Part shown: positions 52,852 to 61,878 of the stretch, one piece after another | Layout of the letters: each line of letters starts with the position of its first letter | Position numbering within the stretch: the stretch's first letter is position 1 | Assembly (NCBI RefSeq): GCF_024623455.1 | Contig: NZ_JANIPJ010000031.1 | Location: 1 to 62,815 of the forward strand | Direction of reading: 5' to 3' | DNA length: 62,815 nucleotides | From: Paenibacillus soyae | GTDB taxonomy: Bacteria; Bacillota; Bacilli; Paenibacillales; Paenibacillaceae | Notes under the pieces: model-generated | What the model was told of the DNA's origin: nothing | What the model saw: the letters and a program-made list of their open reading frames with translations, nothing else | The model's database searches: none | Position numbers and translations under genes: made by a program

Positions 52852-55638
52852 GTGGGCGCGACAACATATGGGATCCCGCTCAAGGGGTTCGCGGAATTCA
52901 GCAGGAAAGCGGCGGCGGAAGGCGCCGTCTTGTTAAAAAACGAGGGACAAGTTCTCCCGATCCGTCAGGGCGAAAGCGTAGCGGTATTCGGCCGGACCCA
53001 AGTGAATTATTACCGCAGCGGCACCGGCTCGGGCGGAAGCGTCAACGTCGCGTATACGACGAACCTGCTGGACGGCCTGCGGGCGAAGAAGAGCATTCAG
53101 GTCAACGAGCGGCTGGCGGCCGTCTACGAGCAATGGATCGAACGGAATCCGTTCGATAACGGAGGAGGCGGCTGGGCCGCTGAGCCTTGGCATCAGAAGG
53201 AGATGCCTTTGTCCGACGAGCTGGTCCGTGAAGCGCGGGGCCAATCAAGCAAGGCGATCGTCGTCATCGGCCGTACGGCCGGCGAGGATCAGGATAACGC
53301 GAACGAGCCGGGCAGCTATCTGCTGACCGATGAGGAGAAGGCCATGCTGAAGGCGGTAACGGCCCATTTCGAACAGACGGCGGTCGTCCTGAACGTCTCG
53401 AACATTATCGATATGAGCTGGCTGTACGATAAGGGGCATGCGAACCCTATCCCCTGCGTCATCTATGCATGGCAAGGCGGTATGGAAGGCGGCAACGCGA
53501 TCGCCGACGTCCTCGCCGGCGAGGTGACGCCAAGCGGCAAGCTGACCGATACGATCGCTTATTCCATCGACGATTATCCGTCGACCCGCAATTACGGAAG
53601 CGACAACAAAAATGTGTACCAAGAAGATATTTATGTCGGCTATCGTTATTTCGAGACGTTTTGTCCGGACAAAGTGCAATTCGAATTCGGTTATGGTCTC
53701 TCTTATACAACGTTTACGCTGGAGCGCGGAGCGGCCAAGGTCATAAGCGACGGAGGCAAGGAATACTTGGAACTCCATGTCGCAGTCACCAATACGGGCG
53801 CCGAATTCGCGGGCAAGGAGGTTGTACAGGCGTATGTCGAAGCGCCGCAGGGCAAGCTGGGCAAGCCGGCCAGATCGCTTGCGGGCTTCGCGAAGACGAA
53901 GGAGCTTCAGCCGGGCGAGACCCAGACGGTGTCCATCCGTTTCGCTGTCGACGCCATGGCTTCTTACGATGACGGCGGCGTGACGGGACATCCTTCCGCT
54001 TACGTGCTGGAAGCCGGTACCTATCGTCTGTATGCGGGCAACAGCGTCAAGCAAGCGGCTCCCGTGCAAGTCGACGGAGCAGACGGGTACAAGCTAGATG
54101 CTCTGCGCATCCTGGAGCAATTGCAGGAGGCGCTGGCGCCAAACGAAGCGTTCACGCGAATGCTGCCGGGACCGCAGAACGAAGATGGCACGTACGAGCT
54201 GACCTATGCCGAGGCGCCGCAACGGAAGGTCGACACGGCGGAGCGGATTCGGAGCGGGCTTCCGCAAACTCTCGAGCAAACCGGCGATCTGGGGTACAAG
54301 CTCCAGGATGTTCACGATCGGAAAGTGAGCCTGGAGGCATTCGTCGCCCAATTCGACGACGAGGATCTTGCCGCTATCGTGCGGGGCGAAGGCATGAGCA
54401 GTCCCCTTGTAACGCCGGGAACGGCTTCGGCCTTCGGCGGGGTAAGCGAGCGTCTGCAGTATTATGGCGTGCCGATCGGGTGCACGGCGGACGGTCCTTC
54501 CGGCATACGGATGGACAGCGGGCACAAAGCGACCCAGGTTCCGATCGGAACGCTGCTCGCCGCGACTTGGAATACGGAATTGGTGGAAGAGCTTTACGTG
54601 CTGGAAGGCAAAGAGCTTCTCAGCAATCAAATTGACGCGCTGCTTGGTCCGGGTCTTAACATACGGCGCAACCCGCTGAACGGACGCAACTTCGAATACT
54701 TCTCGGAAGATCCGCTCGTCACCGGCCTGTTCGCGGCCGCATGCGTACGCGGCATCATGAAAGGCGGCTCCAACGCGACGCTGAAGCACTTCGCCTGCAA
54801 CAATCAAGAGAAGCAACGCCACTTCGTGGACGCCGTCGTCTCCGAGCGCGCGCTGCGGGAGATTTATCTGAAGGGCTTCGAGATCGCGGTAAAGCAAGCC
54901 GGAGCCAATTCCATCATGACAGCCTATAATCCGATTAACGGTCATTGGTCGGCATCGAATTATGACCTCAACACGACGATCCTGCGCGGAGAGTGGGGCT
55001 TCACGGGCATCGTGATGACGGATTGGTGGGCGAGGATGAACGATCCGGTCCTTGGCGGCGAATCCGATATCAAGAACACCGGCGCGATGGTCCGCTCGCA
55101 GAACGATCTGTTCAAGGTGGTTCCGAACTACGGCGCGCAATTTAACGTCATGGACGACAATACGATCAGCTCGCTTGCGAACGGCTCATTAACGCGGGGA
55201 GAGCTGCAGCGCTCCGCGATCAATATTTGCCGGTTCCTGATGAACGCGCCGGTATTCTCGAGAGAACCGGAGACGGAAGAGAACGTGCCGAAGTTCGCGG
55301 CGAACGCTTCGCTTAAGCCGGACAACGCGCAGTCTCTGTCCGACAACGCTCAAGTGGAGCCGTCGGCGGAAGGACCCGTATACATGAAGGTCGACGAGGC
55401 CGGCCAATACCGGATCGTCGTCCAATTGATGTCGGCCGACACGCTATGGTCGCAGAGCGCGTGCAACGTTACGCTGAACGGCGAATTGATGACGACGATT
55501 CAGACGAACGGCACGCAAGGCAAATGGATTCAGCAAAGACTGGCGAAGGTCGAGCTGGAAGCTGGCCTTTACGAGCTGAAGCTGGATTTCGTGAAGCCGG
55601 GTCTGCAGCTGGGTTGGATCGAGTTCAGACGCGTATAA
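52852..55638 (+). CDS. GH3 beta-glycosidase with inverted domain order
   Basis: A 928-residue cytoplasmic protein. The usual C-terminal GH3 domain comes first (residues about 10-230: SRKAAAEGAVLLKNEGQVLP), then a fibronectin-III-like domain (YLELHVAVTNTGAEFAGKEVVQAYV), then the GH3 TIM barrel (about 490-800; CTADGPSGIRMD, TLKHFACNNQEKQRHFV, GIVMTDWWARMND with nucleophile near D724), and a C-terminal beta module. This inverted order is known from some Firmicute GH3 enzymes. GTG 52852 follows AGGAGG. It is separated from the GH95 gene by 247 bp and has its own promoter-like elements. Beta-glucosidase, xylosidase or other specificity cannot be told. Confidence 0.9.
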   Translation: MGATTYGIPLKGFAEFSRKAAAEGAVLLKNEGQVLPIRQGESVAVFGRTQVNYYRSGTGSGGSVNVAYTTNLLDGLRAKKSIQVNERLAAVYEQWIERNPFDNGGGGWAAEPWHQKEMPLSDELVREARGQSSKAIVVIGRTAGEDQDNANEPGSYLLTDEEKAMLKAVTAHFEQTAVVLNVSNIIDMSWLYDKGHANPIPCVIYAWQGGMEGGNAIADVLAGEVTPSGKLTDTIAYSIDDYPSTRNYGSDNKNVYQEDIYVGYRYFETFCPDKVQFEFGYGLSYTTFTLERGAAKVISDGGKEYLELHVAVTNTGAEFAGKEVVQAYVEAPQGKLGKPARSLAGFAKTKELQPGETQTVSIRFAVDAMASYDDGGVTGHPSAYVLEAGTYRLYAGNSVKQAAPVQVDGADGYKLDALRILEQLQEALAPNEAFTRMLPGPQNEDGTYELTYAEAPQRKVDTAERIRSGLPQTLEQTGDLGYKLQDVHDRKVSLEAFVAQFDDEDLAAIVRGEGMSSPLVTPGTASAFGGVSERLQYYGVPIGCTADGPSGIRMDSGHKATQVPIGTLLAATWNTELVEELYVLEGKELLSNQIDALLGPGLNIRRNPLNGRNFEYFSEDPLVTGLFAAACVRGIMKGGSNATLKHFACNNQEKQRHFVDAVVSERALREIYLKGFEIAVKQAGANSIMTAYNPINGHWSASNYDLNTTILRGEWGFTGIVMTDWWARMNDPVLGGESDIKNTGAMVRSQNDLFKVVPNYGAQFNVMDDNTISSLANGSLTRGELQRSAINICRFLMNAPVFSREPETEENVPKFAANASLKPDNAQSLSDNAQVEPSAEGPVYMKVDEAGQYRIVVQLMSADTLWSQSACNVTLNGELMTTIQTNGTQGKWIQQRLAKVELEAGLYELKLDFVKPGLQLGWIEFRRV

Positions 55639-55666
55639 AGAACGGCGCATAGACCTTGAAGAAAAG

Positions 55667-55709
55667 ACGAGCCGAGGGACCGGGAATCCCTCTGGCTCGT
55701 TTTTCGTTT
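55667..55709 (+). terminator. Rho-independent terminator after GH3
   Basis: ACGAGCCGAGGGA (55667-55679) pairs with TCCCTCTGGCTCGT (55687-55700) with one bulge, then TTTTCGTTTC. Confidence 0.85.
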
Positions 55710-55772
55710 CATCCGTCCTGTTTTTGGCAATAACTAGTTCTATCAATGGGGTTCGGAAAGGACGGGGCGCAT

Positions 55773-56246
55773 ATGGTCGTCGTTTATTTCGTCGTGATGG
55801 CCTGGATCAGTATTCATATCCTGCTGAGCGTTCCGCGTAAGCTTCCGCTTGCGGTTAATATCATCTTGTTCATGGTGATTGAGATTGTATTGACCAACAA
55901 GCTAAGCTACATTGCGTTTACGCTGGGGCTTTTTCGGATTAACACCGACGCTCCTCATTTCATTGCGTTGATTTTGCACAATGATTTTACGATTACCTTT
56001 ATCTTGCTCGCGATGGCCAACGGATACTTAACAACAGAGCGTTTCTGGGGACGCATGGTTTTTGTTGTGTACGGAATCGGAGCCCAGCTCATAACGGGGT
56101 ATGCCCTTAGACAAACGGATGTGCTGACGGATATTCGCTGGAGCGCGCTGATGGAAGTCGCAACGGCGATTGCGCTGGCGCTTTGCACCCTAGTTCTTGG
56201 ACGAATCTTTCAAGCCATGGCTGCCAAGGAAAGGTGGGTTCGATGA
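55773..56246 (+). CDS. small integral membrane protein
   Basis: A 157-residue protein with four or five hydrophobic segments (VVVYFVVMAWISIHILLSV, LAVNIILFMVIEIVLT, DFTITFILLAMANGYL, LMEVATAIALALCTLVLG). GGAAAGGACGGGG precedes ATG 55773; an upstream ATG at 55746 has no ribosome site. It overlaps the next gene by ATGA and the two probably work together in the membrane. It is not recognised beyond a likeness to its neighbour's family. Confidence 0.75.
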   Translation: MVVVYFVVMAWISIHILLSVPRKLPLAVNIILFMVIEIVLTNKLSYIAFTLGLFRINTDAPHFIALILHNDFTITFILLAMANGYLTTERFWGRMVFVVYGIGAQLITGYALRQTDVLTDIRWSALMEVATAIALALCTLVLGRIFQAMAAKERWVR

Positions 56247-56761
56247 CCGACTTTGCCACATATGATACAGGATTTAACGCGAATGAATGGTTCGTTATCG
56301 CCGCATTTGTCATTGCAGCCTCCTTCATTTGGGTATTCCCTAGAATATTATCGCCCTTGGAGACGTGCTACGCGCTGCTTGCCGGCATGGTGTTCGGACT
56401 CATAGCGGACCATACGATCGCCGTTCCCCCGCTTGATCTTTACGACGTCGGCGACGATTCCAGCTTTACTTTGTTCGATTTATTCTCGTACGTGATGTAC
56501 GCGCCGTTCGGCTACTGGTTTATCTATTGGCACGTACGAATGCGCATCCGCGGGGCGGGAACGGCACTGTATATCGTCCTGTGGACGATCTTCGGGTTCG
56601 GGCTCGAGTGGCTCGGGGAACTGGCCGGGGTGTTTCATTACAAGAACGGCTATCGAATCGAGCATTCCGTTCCCGTCTATCTTTTCGTGCAAAGCTTGCA
56701 TTTGGCTTTGTATAAGCTTGCCTTTTCTCGAGATCGGCTCGGCAAATCGAGTCGTGGCTGA
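56243..56761 (+). CDS. CBO0543-like small membrane protein
   Basis: A 172-residue membrane protein. WFVIAAFVIAASFIWVFPRIL, GMVFGLIADHTIAVPPLDLYDVGDDSS, LFDLFSYVMYAPFGYWFIYW and a VLWTIFGFGLEWLG segment resemble the uncharacterised CBO0543 family of Firmicute membrane proteins. It starts inside the stop of the preceding gene. Function is unknown; there is no evident tie to sugar use. Confidence 0.72.
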   Translation: MTDFATYDTGFNANEWFVIAAFVIAASFIWVFPRILSPLETCYALLAGMVFGLIADHTIAVPPLDLYDVGDDSSFTLFDLFSYVMYAPFGYWFIYWHVRMRIRGAGTALYIVLWTIFGFGLEWLGELAGVFHYKNGYRIEHSVPVYLFVQSLHLALYKLAFSRDRLGKSSRG

Positions 56762-56768
56762 ATGAATG

Positions 56769-56794
56769 CCGCCTGGATGCAGGCGGTTTTTTTG
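56769..56794 (+). terminator. Rho-independent terminator
   Basis: CCGCCTG (56769-56775), loop GATG, CAGGCGG (56780-56786), then seven T. Confidence 0.9.
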
Positions 56795-57090
56795 TTGTCT
56801 TGGAAATCGCAAGACAGATCGTAAACTGCGCAAGATTTGCTACTTTTTCCGAATAAATAAGCAATAATCAAGTACGAAGCGATCCATCTTTTATGCTAGA
56901 GTAGACAGAAAAAGCTAGTGACGAATCCTTCACACGACTCCTCCAGATACATACTGTATCTCAATGTCCCGACAATCAAAGGCAAAAATATTACAAATAA
57001 AACACAAAACCCTATTCTGTTCTCATTCATTGAAAGCACTTACAATGAGAGGCGAAATGAAAATCAATGGAAAGGAATAGGGGGAATTCA
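56795..57090 (+). promoter_or_regulatory. leader of the TRAP operon
   Basis: AT-rich region without a credible gene. It holds the palindrome listed at 57029 and several -10-like hexamers, but no clear -35/-10 pair was found. Confidence 0.35.
57029..57046 (+). promoter_or_regulatory. CcpA/LacI-like palindrome before dctQ
   Basis: ATTGAAAGCACTTACAAT is symmetric (ATTGnAAG..CTTnCAAT); its core TGAAAGCACTTACA differs from the cre consensus at one central base. It ends 44 bp before the TRAP operon start and may bind CcpA or another LacI-family protein. Confidence 0.45.
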
Positions 57091-57606
57091 ATGCGACTAC
57101 TATGGCCAAAGCTCAAAACCATCGCGATCACGGTAGACCGGATCATCGAGATTTTCGCGGTAAGCGGACTCGCGGTCATGACGCTTATCGTGACGATGCA
57201 AGTGTTGACTCGGAAGCTTATGGATTTCGTTTTTATCTGGTCGGAGGAAATCACATTATTGCTGCTCATCTGGTTCTCGTTTCTCGGTATAGCCATTGGC
57301 TTCCGGGATAAGCTGCATATTGCGATGGATGCGGTAGCGAAGCGGTTGCCGGGATGGGCGCGCCGGGGACTCGATATCCTTATACCGCTCAGCAACTTCC
57401 TGTTCGGAGCTTTCTTGATCGTCAACGGCTGGGACTTCACCGTTCTCATGAGCGCTAACACAATGGCGGCTACCGGGTGGTCCAGCAGCGTCATGTACGT
57501 CATTATGCCGATTACGGGAATTATGATCTGCTTCTACTCGATTCTGCATCTTTTCGGCATCGACACGGAGCAGCACAAACACTTGGACGAGGAGCTGGGA
57601 GAATGA
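57091..57606 (+). CDS. TRAP transporter small permease (DctQ type)
   Basis: A 171-residue membrane subunit with four helices, including SGLAVMTLIVTMQVLTRKLM and WSEEITLLLLIWFSFLGIAIGFRDKLHIAMD, which is the DctQ signature. AGGGGG lies before ATG 57091. It overlaps dctM by ATGA. In the TRAP complex it joins the large permease in the membrane. Uptake is driven by an ion gradient, not ATP, in contrast to the other importers in the window. Confidence 0.92.
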   Translation: MRLLWPKLKTIAITVDRIIEIFAVSGLAVMTLIVTMQVLTRKLMDFVFIWSEEITLLLLIWFSFLGIAIGFRDKLHIAMDAVAKRLPGWARRGLDILIPLSNFLFGAFLIVNGWDFTVLMSANTMAATGWSSSVMYVIMPITGIMICFYSILHLFGIDTEQHKHLDEELGE

Positions 57607-58898
57607 GTGTCACTGTATCCGTTATCGTTCTCGCCGCAAGCTTCGTCGTGCTCATTCTGCTGCGGTTCCCGATCGCCATGGTGCTGGCGTTATCGTCGTT
57701 GCTCGCCGCTTTCACGCTGGATCTGCCTCTGGCCGTCATCGGGCAGCGAATGGTGCAGGGGCTTAATTCGTTTTCTCTGCTCGCGATCCCGTTTTTTATC
57801 CTAGCCGGGCAAATCATGAGCGAAGGCAAGCTGGCGCTTCGGCTCGTCAACTTGGCTCAGCTGACCGTAGGCACCATTCGCGGCGGTCTCTCGCTGGTCA
57901 ACTGCGTCGCCTGCATGCTGTTTGGCAACATTAGCGGCTCGGCGGCCGCGGACGCCTCTTCGGTAGGCTCCGTCATGATTCCGATGATGAAGAAAAAACG
58001 TTATGACGCCGACTTCTCGGTCGCGGTCACGTCGGCCGCAGCGATTCAGGGCGTCGTCATGCCGCCCAGCCACAACATGATTTTGTATGCGCTTGCAGCC
58101 GGCGGCGTGTCGATCTCCAGCCTGTTTTTAGCCGGTATCGTTCCTTGTTTATTACTCCTTGTATCACTGATGATCACCTCCTATGTCATCGCGCGCAAGA
58201 AAGGCTACCCGAAGGGCGAGCCCGTCAAGCTTAGAGATGTGCCGAGAATTATCGTGGGCGGCTTTCTGTCGATGTTTACGGCGGTCATCATCCTGGGGGG
58301 CATTTTCTCAGGCTGGTTCACGGCGACGGAGTCCGGCGCGATTGCATGTGTCTACGCTTTCGTCCTGACGTTTTTTGTGTACCGCGATCTTCCGCTCTCC
58401 CATGTGAAGATCATCTTCCTAAAAACATTCCGTACCGTGGCTATGGTGCTTTTCCTTATATCGGCTTCCAGCGCATTCGCCTGGGTGCTGACGTACCTCA
58501 AAATTCCTGTTATGATGACGGATGCATTGCTGGCCATCTCGGATAACCCGATCATCATCCTGCTTATCATTAACGTGCTGCTGCTCGTGCTTGGAGCGCC
58601 GCTCGACATGGGGCCACTCATCCTCATCATGACGCCGATTCTATACCCTGTCGTTACCGCGCTTGGCATGGATCCGGTCCATTTCGGCATCGTGCTCATC
58701 CTGAACCTGGGGATCGGCCTCATAACGCCCCCGGTCGGAACCGTTCTGTTTGTCGGCAGCGCGATCGGCAAGGTAAGCATCGAAGCCGCAACCAAGAGGC
58801 TCATTCCTTATTTCTGCGTGATGGTCGCGGTCCTGCTTCTCATTACGTATATTCCCGGTATTTCAATGTGGCTGCCCAACTTGGTCAATGGGTCGTAA
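57603..58898 (+). CDS. TRAP transporter large permease (DctM type)
   Basis: A 431-residue multi-helix permease. LILLRFPIAMVLALSSLLAAF, LLAIPFFILAGQIMSEG, MLFGNISGSAAADASSVGSVM and LNLGIGLITPPVGTVLFVGSAIG are the DctM family signatures of the ion-coupled permease. It begins in the stop codon of the small subunit. The binding protein follows after 51 bp. Confidence 0.95.
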   Translation: MSVTVSVIVLAASFVVLILLRFPIAMVLALSSLLAAFTLDLPLAVIGQRMVQGLNSFSLLAIPFFILAGQIMSEGKLALRLVNLAQLTVGTIRGGLSLVNCVACMLFGNISGSAAADASSVGSVMIPMMKKKRYDADFSVAVTSAAAIQGVVMPPSHNMILYALAAGGVSISSLFLAGIVPCLLLLVSLMITSYVIARKKGYPKGEPVKLRDVPRIIVGGFLSMFTAVIILGGIFSGWFTATESGAIACVYAFVLTFFVYRDLPLSHVKIIFLKTFRTVAMVLFLISASSAFAWVLTYLKIPVMMTDALLAISDNPIIILLIINVLLLVLGAPLDMGPLILIMTPILYPVVTALGMDPVHFGIVLILNLGIGLITPPVGTVLFVGSAIGKVSIEAATKRLIPYFCVMVAVLLLITYIPGISMWLPNLVNGS

Positions 58899-58949
58899 CA
58901 CTGCGTTCCCAGCAGTCCCAAACATTCCATAAGAGAGAGGAACATGCAT

Positions 58950-59987
58950 ATGCGTAAAATAAAAGGTTGGAAAATGATCGCCGTCATCGCCTCCATTCTG
59001 CTTGTCAGCGGCTGCGGAGCCGGCGGGACTTCGACAGGAGGAAATTCGCAGCCGGATGGCTCCGGCAACGGCGCAAGCGAGGGACCGTCCTATACGTTCC
59101 GTCTGGCGGAGGCGCATCCGGCCGACTACCCGACGACCAAAGGCGATATTAGATTCGCCGAGCTTGTGAAGGAACGTTCGGGCGGACGCATCACGATCGA
59201 CGTATTCCCTTCCGCGCAGCTAGGCGAAGAGAAGGCCGCGATCGAGCAAGTGCAATTAGGCGCCATCGAATTCACCCGCGTCAGCACGGGGCCGATGGCG
59301 GAGTTCAACAAGGATTTCGGCGTGTTCAGCCTGCCTTATATATTCGATAACGACGATCATGTGTGGAGGTTCCTGCTGGGCGAAACAGGTATGGGGCTCC
59401 TCGACACCCTCCAGTCGTCAGGCCTGCAGGGGCTCGGCTGGTACAGCTCCGGCTCCAGAAGCTTCTATTCCTCGAAGCCGCTTGCGGGCATCGAGGATTT
59501 GAAGGGGCTCAAAATTCGCGTCCAGGAGAACAAGCTGAACCTGGCCATCATGGACGCGCTGGGCGCTAGCGCGACGCCAATGCCGTACGGCGAAGTGTAC
59601 AGCTCGCTTCAAACCGGGGTCATTGACGCGGCGGAAAACAATTACCCGAGCTATTACTCCAGCAAGCATTACGAGGTAGCGCCTCATCTGCTGCTCGACA
59701 GCCACCAGCGGGTGCCGGAGGTGCTGCTCGTCTCGAAGACGGTGTGGGAGAAGCTGTCGAAGGAAGACCAGGAGATCATTCGGCAGGCGGCGCTTGACTC
59801 CATCGAGTTCCAACGCGAGGAGTGGGCCAAATACGAGAAGGAATCGGAGGAAGCCGTCCGGGCGGCCGGCGTCACGATTACCGAAGTGACGGATTTGCAG
59901 CCTTGGAAGGACGCGGTGAAGCCGGTCATCGAAGAATACCGCTCCGAGTTCAGCGACATTCTGGACGCCATCGAGGCTGCGAAGTAA
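58950..59987 (+). CDS. TRAP transporter substrate-binding lipoprotein (DctP type)
   Basis: A 345-residue binding protein. The signal peptide KMIAVIASILLVSGC gives a lipobox at about C22. FRLAEAHPADYPTTKGDIRFAELVKERSGG, VFPSAQLGEEKAAIEQVQLGAIEF, LKGLKIRVQEN (with the carboxylate-binding Arg of the family) and GVIDAAENNYPSYYSSKHYEV are DctP motifs; the ENN-SYYSSKHYE form resembles those described for uronate-type ligands. ATG 58950 is better spaced from GAGAGG than 58944. The ligand is probably an organic or uronic acid. Confidence 0.92.
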   Translation: MRKIKGWKMIAVIASILLVSGCGAGGTSTGGNSQPDGSGNGASEGPSYTFRLAEAHPADYPTTKGDIRFAELVKERSGGRITIDVFPSAQLGEEKAAIEQVQLGAIEFTRVSTGPMAEFNKDFGVFSLPYIFDNDDHVWRFLLGETGMGLLDTLQSSGLQGLGWYSSGSRSFYSSKPLAGIEDLKGLKIRVQENKLNLAIMDALGASATPMPYGEVYSSLQTGVIDAAENNYPSYYSSKHYEVAPHLLLDSHQRVPEVLLVSKTVWEKLSKEDQEIIRQAALDSIEFQREEWAKYEKESEEAVRAAGVTITEVTDLQPWKDAVKPVIEEYRSEFSDILDAIEAAK

Positions 59988-60032
59988 ACGGGCGACAGCC
60001 GAAACGACAAAGGAAAGAGCAGGTGACGCCGC

Positions 60033-61865
60033 ATGGAGAGCAAGAAACGAACTTATTTGAATCGCATTACTCGCTTCTTGCTTCTCCGCGACCGGTCCCT
60101 GATGACCAAATTAATCTTTTTTTCGGTGCTGCTCGTCGTCTTCCCGATGATGATGGTCGGCGTCATTTCCTACCGGGAATCGTCCCGAACGCTCGAGAAC
60201 GAGGCCAAGCGGAGCAGCTGGCAGATCATCGAACAGGTGAAAATATACGTCGAGGATTACCTTCGCGATTTCGAGATCGACGCGCTCAAAATCGTGAACC
60301 ATCCAGACACGGTCGCGTTCCTGAAGCTGAAAACGTACGAGGAAGTCATGGACGCGAATATTGTGCCGAACGTGCGGGACGTACTGAAAAATTCGGCGTA
60401 TTCCCAGTCCGACGTCCTTAATATTACGCTCATTCTGGACGGGGTGCAGACGATCAATTCGGCGGTGCAGTCCGGCGTTTCGACCGTTCAAGGCATCGAA
60501 GACGAGCATTGGTACGACAGCATACCCGTTATGGGACGCCCGAAGGTGTACAGCAGGGTGATTCACGCGAACGGCAGGGAAGAGCCCGTCATCTCGGTCG
60601 TCAAACGAATCGCCAACCCGCAGACGCTCGAACCGTTCGGCATGCTCGTTATCGACTTGAATTATAAGCGCCTGCATGACGTCGCCCGGAAGATCAAGCT
60701 GGGGGAAAACGGCGAAGGATACTTATCGATCTTAGACGAGCAAGGGTATATGGTCTATCATCCGAACATAAGCCTAATCGGCACGAAGGCCGATGACCGC
60801 ATGTTCCAGTTTGTAAACGGCAAGGAGAGCGGTTCGTTCGTCGCCGCCGTTGACGGGGCTGACGCCCTTGTTACGTTCAGTCGCAGCGATACGCTGCAAT
60901 GGCAGGTGATGACGACCATTCCGTACGACGCGCTAATGAAGAGCAACCGGGTGTACATCGGACGAATGATATTCGGAACCACGTCGTTTTTTATCGTCAT
61001 CGCGCTGCTGTTAAGCGCCGCCTTCGCCGCAAGCCTTGTGAAGCCGATCCGCCAGCTGTACCGCCATATGCGGAGAGTGGAGTCCGGCGATTTCACCTGG
61101 AAGGTTCCCGTAGATTCCGCGGATGAGATCGGCATGCTGTCGAGCGGATTCAACAAGATGGGGGACCGTCTGTCCCAGCTCGTCGACGAGGTGTATCTCT
61201 CGAAGCTGAAGGAAACGGAGTTGGCGCTGAGGCAGAGGGAGACCGAGCTGAAAATGCTGCAGGCCCAGATCAATCCGCATTTTCTCTACAATTCCTTGGA
61301 TACGATTCGAGGCATGGCCCTTGAGCACGATATCGAGGATATCGGGGCGATGGCCGCGTCGCTGGCCCGGCTGCTTCGGTATAACGTCAAGGATTCCGGC
61401 AGCAAAGTCACCGTTCAGCAAGAAGTCGAGATCGCGCAGATCTACTTGCGCATCCAGCAATTCCGTTTCGAGGAACGCCTCGAGTACGACATCGACTTGC
61501 CGGAATGGGCGCTGAGCCAGCGGATGACGAAGTTTACGCTGCAGCCGATCGTGGAGAATTGCATTGTGCACGGGATGGAAAGAACGGCGTCGACAACAAC
61601 GATCCGGTTGACGGCCAGACGGCTTTCGGAGGATCGATTCGAGGTCATCGTGTTCGACAACGGGCCCGGAATGTCGCCGGAGTCGCTGGAGAGGTTAAGG
61701 TGCCGGTTGGATTGCTTCGAGGCTCCTTCCGATACGCATATTGGCTCGATGAATGTGCAGCGCCGCATTCGCCACGTATTCGGCGACAGATACGGGCTGC
61801 AGGTTGACAGCGTGGAGGGGGAATGGACGGAAGTCAGGGTCGTGCTGCCTTATGAATCGTGTTAA
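60033..61865 (+). CDS. sensor histidine kinase, YesM type
   Basis: A 610-residue membrane kinase. Helix 1 (LIFFSVLLVVFPMMMVGVIS) near residues 27-46, a Cache-like sensor of about 250 residues with LNITLILDGVQ and EGYLSILDEQGYMVYHPN, helix 2 (FGTTSFFIVIALLLSAAFAASLV), a HAMP linker, the phospho-acceptor box QAQINPHFLYNSLDTIRG with about H416, and the ATP-binding domain with IVENCIVHGM and DNGPGMS. It follows the TRAP genes by 45 bp, so it is likely to sense the transported acid. The partner regulator starts 13 bp after it. Confidence 0.94.
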   Translation: MESKKRTYLNRITRFLLLRDRSLMTKLIFFSVLLVVFPMMMVGVISYRESSRTLENEAKRSSWQIIEQVKIYVEDYLRDFEIDALKIVNHPDTVAFLKLKTYEEVMDANIVPNVRDVLKNSAYSQSDVLNITLILDGVQTINSAVQSGVSTVQGIEDEHWYDSIPVMGRPKVYSRVIHANGREEPVISVVKRIANPQTLEPFGMLVIDLNYKRLHDVARKIKLGENGEGYLSILDEQGYMVYHPNISLIGTKADDRMFQFVNGKESGSFVAAVDGADALVTFSRSDTLQWQVMTTIPYDALMKSNRVYIGRMIFGTTSFFIVIALLLSAAFAASLVKPIRQLYRHMRRVESGDFTWKVPVDSADEIGMLSSGFNKMGDRLSQLVDEVYLSKLKETELALRQRETELKMLQAQINPHFLYNSLDTIRGMALEHDIEDIGAMAASLARLLRYNVKDSGSKVTVQQEVEIAQIYLRIQQFRFEERLEYDIDLPEWALSQRMTKFTLQPIVENCIVHGMERTASTTTIRLTARRLSEDRFEVIVFDNGPGMSPESLERLRCRLDCFEAPSDTHIGSMNVQRRIRHVFGDRYGLQVDSVEGEWTEVRVVLPYESC

Positions 61866-61878
61866 GGGGAGATGCTGG

